Assembly: GCA_017644105.1 (NCBI GenBank)
Contig: JAEPMD010000022.1
Coordinates: 26,788 to 63,319, forward strand
Direction of reading: 5' to 3'
Origin: Rhizobiaceae bacterium
GTDB lineage: Bacteria; Pseudomonadota; Alphaproteobacteria; Rhizobiales; Rhizobiaceae
DNA length: 36,532 nucleotides
Below, piece after piece: positions 26,368-33,373 of the stretch; position 1 is the stretch's first letter; every line of letters starts with the position of its first letter. The notes under the pieces were generated by a model. It saw only the letters and a list, made by a program, of their open reading frames with translations. It had not been told where the DNA came from and made no database searches. The translations under genes were made by a program, and so were the position numbers.

Positions 26368-26444
26368 GGCGGGGTAGCTCAGGTGGTTAGAGCAGCGGAA
26401 TCATAATCCGCGTGTCGGGGGTTCAAGTCCCTCTCCCGCTACCA
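26368..26444 (+). tRNA. tRNA-Met (anticodon CAU)
   Basis: 77 nt including encoded CCA. The acceptor stem GGCGGGG pairs with TCCCGCT (with terminal G-U pairs). The D arm is AGCTCAGGTGGTTAGAGC, the anticodon stem GCGGA / TCCGC holds the loop ATCATAA (anticodon CAT), and the T arm is GGGGG-TTCAAGT-CCCTC. The sequence looks like the alphaproteobacterial elongator methionine tRNA; a CAU tRNA read as isoleucine after lysidine modification is less likely. Its 3' half is also the coding end of the serine recombinase on the other strand, which marks it as the integration site of the island. Confidence 0.96.
26401..26444. other. Attachment-site half (attL) in the tRNA-Met 3' half
   Basis: The recombinase frame continues antisense through the tRNA 3' half, and the host gene is left complete. 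That is the usual sign that the crossover lies within or just beside this stretch. The second copy (attR) was not found to the right within the window, so the island extends past 36532. The exact core cannot be set without the other junction. Confidence 0.6.
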
Positions 26445-28029
26445 CTAATCCCCCCAAAATGGGGTCTTGGTTGGTGACTGATACAAGAATACCCAGTAAT
26501 CCATCGATTTGAACGTCCGTACCATCTTTTGTGGGTGTTATCGTAATCTTATCTATCAGACGTCTTATTGCTGTAGCAGCCTCTCGGTTTTCGTCGGTAA
26601 TTTGGTCTGCATATGTTTTTGTTAGTTGATCGATATATTGCTTAAAGTTCGCCACTGTTGAGGGATGAATTGAAACTGTCTCTGGCACGCTTGGCAGTGC
26701 TTCTTTTTGTTCCTTAAGAGTTTCAATCTCACTTCTGATTTTTTTAATGCGTTCGTTTGCAAGCCCAGGGTCGAAATGGCCTAAATCATAATCGGCCCAA
26801 ATTTTTTCTTCTTTTTTGCTGAGGATGTCAATTTTATGATCAACGATTTTGGTCTTTTCTATAGCTTCAGAAGCTAAAAGAGTTCGTTCAGCGTTATACG
26901 ATTTAATGAGTTTTGAAAGCATTTCTGGTTTGTTCAGTTGATCCTTCAAACCAGACAGGGATGCTTCAACAATTTCATCTAGATAATAAGCACTTGTATT
27001 GTCGCATGATCGAGACTCTTTCATGGTCGAGCATTGAATTCTACGGCGGCTTTTATATTTATCTTTAACTGACATGCCACCTCCACAACAGCCACATTTT
27101 AACAGGCCCGTCAGGATCGTTGTTGCTTTGCGGTATTTGTTTGGGCGATCATTTTCATTTTGCGGAAACATCGCTTGAACGCGCTCGAATGTATCCGCAT
27201 CAACAATCGCTAAGTGCGGTTGTTGAGATGTGATGATATCTTCTTTTTTATTGATGCGGCTAACTCGTTTGCCAGTAGATGGGTTTTTGACCATCCTTAC
27301 TCGGTTCCACTGCGGTTCTCCTTTATAAATAGGGTTTCGTAGGATGCCATATTTTCTGCTTCTGGAACCGTTCAATGTCGAAGCACGCCATATGCCACCT
27401 GTCGGACCTGGAATTCCTTCCGAATTGAGTTTTCCAGCAATGTCTCGAGGTGTCATGCCACTTAGTCGATATCTATAAATTCGACGCACTACATTTGCCT
27501 CGCCATGTGAGGCTTCATCTCCATCGTCGATTATGAGTTCTCCCGCGTTGGCGGTCAATTTGTACCCATAGGCTCGCCCACCTGTGTTCCGTCCCTCTTG
27601 GATCATTAATTCTTGGCCACGGCGGACTGCATGAGCGGTGCTTTCAAGTTGGTTACGGCCAACAAGCGCCATAATCGATGCCGTGTTTCTGTCGACTTTT
27701 CCGTTTTGAGCAACTGAGTGAAGTTCTATGTCTCGGAAATTCAATTCTTTGTGGATATAGGCCATGTCGCCGTCGTCTCTGGTTAGACGATCAAGGTGAT
27801 CGACTAACAGAATATCGATATCGCTATTGTCTAGAACTTGCAGCAATTTTGTCATGTTTGGTCGATTGAAGATCGCTGCGCCCGAAATGGCGTGATCAGC
27901 AAATCTATCAATTATCTTAATTCCAAGCCTTGCTGCATATTTGTCTTGTGAGGCGTGCTGCCCTTCGATTGAATTTTCAGCAGAATCCTCGTGTGAGTAT
28001 CTGGAATATGTGTAGGCGCGTTTTGTCAT
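26401..28029 (-). CDS. Large serine recombinase (island integrase)
   Basis: 542 residues. The N-terminal resolvase domain has the catalytic serine S12 in YSRYSHED and the arginine-rich LLVDHLDRLTRDDGD motif. A Recombinase domain follows (~160-280), then a zinc ribbon (LLKCGCCGGGMSVKDKYKSR… CS…CDN, about 306-345). A coiled-coil stretch (~370-450) is typical of large serine integrases. The final residues VVAGEGLEPPTRGL are read antisense through the tRNA-Met 3' half, up to a stop at 26401-26403. AAGGA lies six bases before the ATG. Three bases separate it from the small upstream gene. It most likely inserts and excises the island. Confidence 0.92.
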   Translation of the reverse strand: MTKRAYTYSRYSHEDSAENSIEGQHASQDKYAARLGIKIIDRFADHAISGAAIFNRPNMTKLLQVLDNSDIDILLVDHLDRLTRDDGDMAYIHKELNFRDIELHSVAQNGKVDRNTASIMALVGRNQLESTAHAVRRGQELMIQEGRNTGGRAYGYKLTANAGELIIDDGDEASHGEANVVRRIYRYRLSGMTPRDIAGKLNSEGIPGPTGGIWRASTLNGSRSRKYGILRNPIYKGEPQWNRVRMVKNPSTGKRVSRINKKEDIITSQQPHLAIVDADTFERVQAMFPQNENDRPNKYRKATTILTGLLKCGCCGGGMSVKDKYKSRRRIQCSTMKESRSCDNTSAYYLDEIVEASLSGLKDQLNKPEMLSKLIKSYNAERTLLASEAIEKTKIVDHKIDILSKKEEKIWADYDLGHFDPGLANERIKKIRSEIETLKEQKEALPSVPETVSIHPSTVANFKQYIDQLTKTYADQITDENREAATAIRRLIDKITITPTKDGTDVQIDGLLGILVSVTNQDPILGGLVVAGEGLEPPTRGL

Positions 28030-28031
28030 TC

Positions 28032-28277
28032 TTATCCTTTTTTACTATTTGCATTTTCAGCTCGGGCAATAGCTTTGCCAAAGCCGATTGCAATTTCATC
28101 AAATATTTTTGTAATTTCAGTTCTGTCTGAACTGTAATTACGGCTATATGTTACTTTCATTTTTGCAGCGCTAAACCGAGAAATACGCTGCTTCTTATTG
28201 TCTCTGTCGGCTACCACAGCTACGGTTTTTTCGATTGCGTGACCATATCGGTTCGCTATGTAATTATGTTGGGTCAT
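28032..28277 (-). CDS. Small protein upstream of the recombinase
   Basis: 81 residues, basic, with no membrane segment. It looks helical in the second half (TEITKIFDEIAIGFGKAIARAENANSK) and beta-like in the first. Its stop is two bases before the recombinase ATG region, so the two form one transcript. GGGAG lies nine bases upstream of the ATG. Short genes in this position can be excision (directionality) factors or regulators, but I do not recognise the family; the role is inferred only from the neighbourhood. Confidence 0.72.
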   Translation of the reverse strand: MTQHNYIANRYGHAIEKTVAVVADRDNKKQRISRFSAAKMKVTYSRNYSSDRTEITKIFDEIAIGFGKAIARAENANSKKG

Positions 28278-28289
28278 TGGATGTTCTCC

Positions 28290-28339
28290 CCCGTCACTCC
28301 AACGACCTACGCATTTGGGCTGGTCGTCAGAGCGACGGG
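28290..28339 (-). promoter_or_regulatory. Large imperfect hairpin in the recombinase-operon leader
   Basis: Outer arms CCCGTC / GACGGG (28290-28295 with 28334-28339), middle CTC / GAG, inner ACGACC / GGTCGT (28302-28307 with 28322-28327), with a 14-base loop: 15 of 18 positions pair. On the minus strand it ends right at the G-rich ribosome binding site of the small gene. It could be a translational control hairpin, an operator, or a recombination site. Confidence 0.65.
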
Positions 28340-28498
28340 TGAATTTACCTCACCTTCCCAAATCGACCGGAAAAATACTTTGCTGTAATTTTCCGATACA
28401 AAAATGGTGATGCAAAAAATAAAATATTGCAAGAGCAAAATTAATTAAATTTAATCAATAGCTTAATGTCCTATATAGTCTGACGCACTTTACCGTCT

Positions 28499-28535
28499 AA
28501 CTTTACTATGAGTAGTGAAAATCAATAGTAAAGTT
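28499..28535. repeat. 11-bp perfect inverted repeat
   Basis: AACTTTACTAT (28499-28509) and ATAGTAAAGTT (28525-28535) are separated by 15 bases, with a T-rich end on the plus strand. It could be an operator or a terminator; neither neighbour decides it. Confidence 0.55.
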
Positions 28536-28882
28536 TTGTCTCCGGCTCAGGGAAGTTGCAGGCTTTTCCAATTGCGCTGTGTATGGTCTCGTCGCGGGCA
28601 GGGGCTATATCCGCCTGTCCATTATGTGCAAATCACGGTCTGTAAAATAATCAAGCTACCCATAACCCGTACGTGAAGAGGTAAGTCCTTTAGAGCTCCT
28701 CGATTCTTCCGCAAACGGCGTTTTAGGAAGTAATGGGGGGAAAGCGGGACAAAATGATAAACACAGTTTACGAAAGAATCGCATAGTTGACGGCAAATGG
28801 ATCGATCTGGAAAGCCAGAAACACCGATCGGATGACAGTGCTACAAACTATGTTAGGAGAGCGTGTTCAGTCGAGGTCAGCT

Positions 28883-29224
28883 TTATTCAGATGCACAGAC
28901 ATCCTTCTGGAGATGGCGCTTGATCCTAAACGGCGGCAGGCTGCTGGCATATTTTTTGGCAAGGGCATCAAAAACTTCTTCACTCTGGCGCTCATCAAAG
29001 CCTTGTTTCACAAGACCCCCAACAATCATATTGCATAGGTTATCTAACTCCTGCTGTCGGTTTGTAATCTTCTTGTTATGCTGAAGACCACTGATCATCT
29101 GCCAGAGCAGCATGCGGGCCAGATCATCTCGATTTGGCCGCCTCAGCTCTTTGGCGCATTGCCGTATATTTTGCTGCCGTAACCGTTGTTCCTCATTGCG
29201 CTGATGTATGAATTTTTTAGCCAT
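28883..29224 (-). CDS. Small island protein of unknown function
   Basis: 113 residues from ATG 29224, which has GAGGAG nine bases upstream; a frame extension to 29257 has no such site. The sequence is highly charged at its N terminus (MAKKFIHQRNEEQRLRQQNIRQCAKELRR), then helical (ARMLLWQMISGLQHNKKITNRQQELDNLCNMIVGGLV) and ends basic. No membrane helix is present. It follows the repeat array and could be carried on the same minus-strand transcript as the protease operon. I do not recognise it; a nucleic-acid-binding role would suit its charge but is a guess. Confidence 0.68.
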   Translation of the reverse strand: MAKKFIHQRNEEQRLRQQNIRQCAKELRRPNRDDLARMLLWQMISGLQHNKKITNRQQELDNLCNMIVGGLVKQGFDERQSEEVFDALAKKYASSLPPFRIKRHLQKDVCASE

Positions 29225-29301
29225 AGTTCTGTTCTCCTCTGGATGCTTCTCTCTCACATTATACCCTATTTCTGGACCCGCTAGGAAACGCCGACGGCAA
29301 T

Positions 29302-29364
29302 GAATCGCAGAATTCTAATTGAGAATCGGTTTGCTCTAATTAAGAATCGCAACAAGATAAATTG
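29302..29364 (+). repeat. Three-unit satellite of the 21-bp repeat
   Basis: GAATCG recurs at 29302, 29323 and 29344, exactly 21 bp apart. Units share longer stretches with the main array: GAATCGCAACAAG with the unit at 29640, and TTCTAATT-NN-GAATCGGTTTG with those at 29661-29702. Every unit contains GAATC (a GANTC site). A GAAACG at 29285 is out of phase. Confidence 0.88.
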
Positions 29365-29511
29365 AGTTGAATTATTTCAATTTTTTCTGATTTGCCAGCA
29401 CCTTCAAACACATTGATTTAACGTCTGGGCAACTGGAAAAAGCTTGTCGGAAAGGCAGAATAATGGGCAACAAATACGCATTTGAGGTGGCAATTAGATG
29501 AAAGGCAATGC

Positions 29512-29544
29512 TCTTCTGGGTGATCTTATGGCTCACCCAGAAGA
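29512..29544. repeat. 12-bp perfect hairpin between the arrays
   Basis: TCTTCTGGGTGA / TCACCCAGAAGA (29512-29523 with 29533-29544) has a 9-base loop and no following T tract on either strand, so it is not a simple terminator. Confidence 0.85.
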
Positions 29545-29562
29545 TTAGCACTCATGAGCTGG

Positions 29563-29578
29563 AGGTGCCCCAGCACCT
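29563..29578. repeat. Short hairpin between the arrays
   Basis: AGGTGC / GCACCT (29563-29568 with 29573-29578) has a CCCA loop. TTATTGTTTC follows on the plus strand, a weak terminator-like tail, though no plus-strand gene is nearby. Confidence 0.6.
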
Positions 29579-29639
29579 TATTGTTTCAAATATCCCCCGA
29601 CCAAAACCCGTGCCGATTTCGCTAGTATCGTGACCCCAT

Positions 29640-29891
29640 GAATCGCAACAAGCTTGTTTTGAAACGAAAAGTTCTAATTATGAATCGGTTTGATATTTTC
29701 ATGAATCGTTCTGTTATGTTCCTGAATCGCCATACTCTAACTTGGAAACGCTTTGTTGTAACCAAGAATCGCTAAGCTATTATTGTGAATCGGATTAACA
29801 GGATTTTGAATCTAACAAGTCCAGTTCAGAATCGTATTGATCTATTCATGAATCGCAAAGGATGATCTAAGAATCGCGCAGTTACGATTAT
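29640..29891 (+). repeat. 12-unit array, exact 21-bp period, GAATCG core
   Basis: Units begin at 29640, 29661, 29682, 29703, 29724, 29745, 29766, 29787, 29808, 29829, 29850 and 29871. Core: GAATCG in nine, GAAACG at 29661 and 29745, GAATCT at 29808. The remaining 15 bases vary, but unit position 11 is always a purine and position 19 always a pyrimidine across all 15 units including the satellite. The period equals two turns of B-DNA. Ten units contain GAATC, a CcrM GANTC site. It begins 12 bp beyond the M41 peptidase stop codon. Iteron-like in form; no Rep gene was identified in the window. Confidence 0.93.
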
Positions 29892-29903
29892 CGGTAGTTG
29901 CGC

Positions 29904-30752
29904 CTATGGTATGCCTGTCTTCAAATTCTTGCCAAGCAGCTCATGTACCTCATTACCATCTAGGACCTTCTCAGTTACCAGATGTTTTGCTAGTTCGAGC
30001 AGGATGTCCTTATTTTGGGTTAATAGATCGCTAGCCATAGCTTCCGCAGCCTCAAGCCTTTTATGAACCAGTTCAGCAAGTTGGCGATCGCCCGTCGGCA
30101 TTGCAGATTGATCCAGAACACGGCGATAAAGCAAGGGGTGGATTTGCCCAAAACCAAGATTGGTTTCTGCATCAAGCGCTAGATTGGTGGCTTGTGCCAG
30201 ATCAGATTGATCCGTGCCTCCTGATCCCATGCCAGCGCTGCCTAAAATCAGCATCTCAGCTGTTCGACCAGCCAAAGTGAAAGCCAGCATACGATTGATC
30301 CAATCTTCGTTTTGCGCTGAATGTTGTTTGATGTTGCTATCAATAAATCCACCAGCACCAGTTCCGATTGACATGGTCTGAATAGTTCCTAGCTCAAACC
30401 CAATCATCGCAAGGGCATGTCCAGATTCATGAACTGCAATCCTCCATAAAAGTTCTTCTGACATCGTGCTTTGTCCAGCACTGAGTGCGTCTTTGATATC
30501 AGCGTAGGTCAACTTCCGTTTTTGCCGCCGCGCTTTCTGGCGGGCCTCACGGACCAAACGTTCGATATCGGCTCCTGTTCGCCCTAGTGCTAACATTGCA
30601 AGCGGCTTGAGTGCTTGCCGTTTAAATACTTCCTGCTTAAAGGCGGTCTGTGGCGCGGGTAGTTGATCTGTAGCAGGTGCTTTATGCGGCTGTTGGTCAG
30701 ATGACGGCATATTATTTCCATGATTATCTTTCGGTGCATCAAATTTAATCAT
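29904..30752 (-). CDS. Stand-alone FtsH-type lid and M41 zinc peptidase
   Basis: 282 residues. A linker of ~45 residues is followed by the AAA+ lid segment (LKPLAMLALGRTGADIERLVREARQKARR, ~48-76), then an M41 domain with the zinc motif HESGH (H108, H112) and the likely third ligand D184 in GGTDQSDLAQAT. In FtsH these parts follow the ATPase in one chain; here the gene begins at ATG 30752, six bases after GGAG, and overlaps the ATPase stop (ATGATTAA). A longer frame reaches 30881 without a supporting site. It should act with the upstream ATPase as a two-part soluble protease. There is no membrane helix. Confidence 0.87.
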   Translation of the reverse strand: MIKFDAPKDNHGNNMPSSDQQPHKAPATDQLPAPQTAFKQEVFKRQALKPLAMLALGRTGADIERLVREARQKARRQKRKLTYADIKDALSAGQSTMSEELLWRIAVHESGHALAMIGFELGTIQTMSIGTGAGGFIDSNIKQHSAQNEDWINRMLAFTLAGRTAEMLILGSAGMGSGGTDQSDLAQATNLALDAETNLGFGQIHPLLYRRVLDQSAMPTGDRQLAELVHKRLEAAEAMASDLLTQNKDILLELAKHLVTEKVLDGNEVHELLGKNLKTGIP

Positions 30753-32808
30753 GAGTGGCTCCGTTCCTTGTAGTCCTATGGCCAGCGTCAGCATTTTTGT
30801 GAATGGTAGAATTCGTGACGTGAATGTTTGAGCAGGCATTATTAATGGCAGAGTTGGTATGGGTTCTGTCTGGCAAATCATTCATGCTGCGCACTATCAA
30901 GCCTTTTGACGCTTCCGAACCTTCCTTAACAATAGCATCTAAGTCAGTCCCTAGATGATGAGCTATAATACCAATCAACGCTTCGGCATCTGGCGGAGGA
31001 ATTATGATATGTTTTTCCAAGCGGCCTGAACGCAAAAGGGCTGGGTCAATCTTTTCAGGTCGATTGGTTGCTCCAAGGATAACTATGCCGTCGGTTTTGG
31101 CAGCGCCATCAAGCAGCTCTAGGAGCCTGTTGATCAAACTTGCCCAATAGTCATCATTTTTATGACCATTGCCTGAATTGGCACCTCCACTGGCACCGCC
31201 ATTGCGACTTCCGATGTTATCAATTTCATCAATGAATAAAATGCATGGGCTGATCGCATTCGCATATTTAAAAGTTGCGCTGATAGCTGCAAGTACATCA
31301 CCGAGATGAGATGCCTCAAGCCAACGGGCGACTGATGTAGAGATTAGCGGAATTTGAAGCGAATTACATAACGCTTTGGCATAGGTTGTCTTGCCTGTTC
31401 CTGGTGGGCCGCTTAGGAGAAGCCTTGTGCTTAATTCAGACCAATCGACCTCGTCGCTATGCCAGGCATCTAAGTCCTGTTTTAGATCAAGCGCCCATTG
31501 TTGAGCATCTCCATAGCCTGATAGACCTTCCACGAATAAATGATTTTTACATGAACTTGATCCTGCCTCCTCGCAAGCCAAGTTGCATGGTTCAATGACA
31601 TCATAGAAGCCAACATATTTATTGGGCCGGGATGGTTTGATTGAATTGCCAAGCCCGTTCAAATAACTACTTCCAACGGAGCTGTCAGCATCATTAGTAT
31701 CATCAAACGCTAGTGCGTTGTCAGCCTCCAGCATAATTAAGGTATCCACGATACGTGCTAATGACCGTCCTGGCCGGATGGCAACAGCCATATCATCAAT
31801 TCCTAGATGCGAGGGATTAAAATCCTTCTTAGTCATCATGGATAAAGAATCTACTTTCGGGATATTGCAGCAGATAGACAGCACATCAGCGATCAGCTCC
31901 AGATCGATCCCATCACCTTTCAACGTGATGTCTGAAACAGCTAGAATACGATCGGGTAGGTGAGATTTTTCTTCATCCGCAATAATCACCGGCTTAATCT
32001 GGGTCAGTACATTTTTTGAGATAGACTTGCGTAATTCGTCATCAAAGTCTTTTTGTCTTGCAAATTTTCCATTCATGCAAGCGATGGATTTACGTCTTCG
32101 AGCATCAATTAGTTCATTATAATGCCCTGATAATGATGGTTCAGATTCAATAGGGCTTAATGATACAAAGAATGGCAAGATCAAGCCATCTTCCAACATC
32201 AAACCAAACTGACGGACAAAATCAAACACGGGTACTTGAACCATAATAATTGGGTTAGATTTTTCCATTGCAGACATGAGTTGTTCGAACATGCCGCTCT
32301 CAAGATCAATGGCCTTTGCAAGCGACAATGCAGTTGTTACTTCAGCAGGTTTGAGTGAGGGCGTGAGCCTCTTTACAAGGGAAAGAACATGATCTTGCTG
32401 ACAAGCAATTCCCCCGCCACTGGGTGCTCGCTGCATGACATCGCTATTTGCTAAGCTGGTTGATGTTGGGGTGTCCAAAGCGCCCATATGATCAGCTTCT
32501 TCAGAATTGATATCCTCACAAAACTCGGAAGACATCTCAGCCTCAATCACGATCTCAGATAGATGTGTCCGACATGATGATCTCTTCATAAATTTGGTGA
32601 TTAATTCAAAATCATGATCCTCATCACCTTTGAAGTCTAGGACGCAATCATCAGAAATACGCCATTTCGTCCCGCTGCGTTCATTCTCACCGATGTAATC
32701 TCTTTCCAAAATGCCAGCTTCAGCGGCGCGTTCGAAAGCTTCATTGCGTGCAACTCGTTGCTGACGAGCCAAAAGATAATGGAGAATGCGGTTTTTGACC
32801 CTATTCAT
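30745..32808 (-). CDS. Soluble FtsH-like AAA+ ATPase lacking lid and protease
   Basis: 687 residues. A ~400-residue N-terminal part of unknown fold precedes one AAA+ module: Walker A GPPGTGKTT (467-475), WLEASHLGD where FtsH has its pore loop, Walker B ILFIDEID (523-530), sensor GATNRP (579-584), and LLRSGRLEKH with arginine finger(s). The large AAA subdomain ends near HHLGTDLDAI and a low-complexity tail of ~60 residues follows; the helical lid is on the next gene. No transmembrane helix is present, unlike FtsH. The ATG overlaps the upstream stop (ATGAATAG) with AAGGGG seven bases ahead. It probably unfolds targets for the peptidase. Confidence 0.88.
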   Translation of the reverse strand: MNRVKNRILHYLLARQQRVARNEAFERAAEAGILERDYIGENERSGTKWRISDDCVLDFKGDEDHDFELITKFMKRSSCRTHLSEIVIEAEMSSEFCEDINSEEADHMGALDTPTSTSLANSDVMQRAPSGGGIACQQDHVLSLVKRLTPSLKPAEVTTALSLAKAIDLESGMFEQLMSAMEKSNPIIMVQVPVFDFVRQFGLMLEDGLILPFFVSLSPIESEPSLSGHYNELIDARRRKSIACMNGKFARQKDFDDELRKSISKNVLTQIKPVIIADEEKSHLPDRILAVSDITLKGDGIDLELIADVLSICCNIPKVDSLSMMTKKDFNPSHLGIDDMAVAIRPGRSLARIVDTLIMLEADNALAFDDTNDADSSVGSSYLNGLGNSIKPSRPNKYVGFYDVIEPCNLACEEAGSSSCKNHLFVEGLSGYGDAQQWALDLKQDLDAWHSDEVDWSELSTRLLLSGPPGTGKTTYAKALCNSLQIPLISTSVARWLEASHLGDVLAAISATFKYANAISPCILFIDEIDNIGSRNGGASGGANSGNGHKNDDYWASLINRLLELLDGAAKTDGIVILGATNRPEKIDPALLRSGRLEKHIIIPPPDAEALIGIIAHHLGTDLDAIVKEGSEASKGLIVRSMNDLPDRTHTNSAINNACSNIHVTNSTIHKNADAGHRTTRNGATHD

Positions 32809-33268
32809 GGCATGTCCCCTTCATCTTGGAGGAGCGCACATAGGTTTCTTCAAAACCATCAGGTAGAGCATGCAGATTGTCATCCAACCAATCTCTCAAA
32901 ACAATGCCAGCGGGGTGATCAAAGTCACATAAAAGCTGTAGCTGCCGGCTTAAGACTCGTGGTAGGGTTTTGGGTAAGTGATTGTTTGGCCTACTGCGCT
33001 TTTGAACATGTCTAAGTACACGACGAACAACGGCTGGCGCGCATTCATCGACGAGTTTTTGTGTTGGATTGCCCTTTGACACAAGCAACCGAACGTATTC
33101 GTCATTTTGCTCGGGTGTGAATGATGGCTGTGCTATTGATGTTGTGGTTTGCGAGGAAGGTGTCTGCACCGGCTCACTACAAGGTTTTTGAAGTGACAGC
33201 GGACAAGATCGTCTCTTTGGTCTGAACGGGATGACGTTATCGCCGTGAATTTGTTTGAAATTTGACAT
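32801..33268 (-). CDS. Small basic protein in the protease operon
   Basis: 155 residues from ATG 33268, which has AAGGAG five bases upstream; the longer frame from 33352 lacks this. The N-terminal ~60 residues are Pro/Ser/Gln/Lys-rich and probably disordered (VIPFRPKRRSCPLSLQKPCS). The remainder is helical (DEYVRLLVSKGNPTQKLVDECAPAVVRRVLRHVQKRS; LPRVLSRQLQLLCDFDHPAGIVLRDWL). Its stop overlaps the ATPase start by 8 bases, so the products are made together; a substrate adaptor or ATPase partner is a reasonable guess. Family not recognised. Confidence 0.75.
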   Translation of the reverse strand: MSNFKQIHGDNVIPFRPKRRSCPLSLQKPCSEPVQTPSSQTTTSIAQPSFTPEQNDEYVRLLVSKGNPTQKLVDECAPAVVRRVLRHVQKRSRPNNHLPKTLPRVLSRQLQLLCDFDHPAGIVLRDWLDDNLHALPDGFEETYVRSSKMKGTCHE

Positions 33269-33373
33269 AGTTACTCCTTGCGCCAGATCGTAGGATCGGC
33301 GCTGTAGATGGATAAAATGATGGGACGTGACATGCCCGCCTGATTGCAGCATGCATGTCTGGGCTATTGGTTG

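Larger units (their letters stand above)
28278..28882. other. Intergenic region upstream of the recombinase operon
   Basis: About 600 bp without a convincing gene. It contains the large leader hairpin at 28290-28339, an 11-bp inverted repeat at 28499-28535, a weaker stem GGGCAGG / CCTGTCC near 28598-28622, and one isolated GAATCG at 28776. It may carry the operon promoter and regulatory sites. Nothing else was recognised. Confidence 0.6.
29225..29903. other. Non-coding region with repeat arrays and hairpins
   Basis: About 680 bp, A/T-rich, between the M41 peptidase gene and the next small gene. It holds two 21-bp-period arrays (29302-29364 and 29640-29891) and two perfect hairpins between them. 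A 45-codon frame starts at ATG 29638 and reads through six repeats before a stop; it has no ribosome binding site. Origin, segregation, transfer or regulatory function are all possible. Confidence 0.75.

Noticed and set aside
28787-29038. 83-codon plus-strand frame near the island left part
   Set aside because: It overlaps the minus-strand gene at 28883-29224, which has a good ribosome binding site, and its own start has none.
29638-29775. A 45-codon frame through the repeat array with a seven-residue periodic pattern (xNRxxxx)
   Set aside because: 21 bp equals seven codons, so any such array gives a heptad pattern. There is no ribosome binding site, and stops fall inside later units. The nucleotide core never uses the AAC synonym, which argues for DNA-level conservation.
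29302-29891. CRISPR array
   Set aside because: The conserved part is only 6 bp in a 21-bp period, with no 23-40-bp repeat or ~30-bp spacer, and no cas genes were seen.
30745-30881. Frameshift pseudogene explanation for the split AAA+/M41 pair
   Set aside because: The second ATG has GGAG at good spacing, overlaps the first stop, and the same type of 8-nt overlap occurs at the previous gene pair, so a natural gene boundary is more likely.
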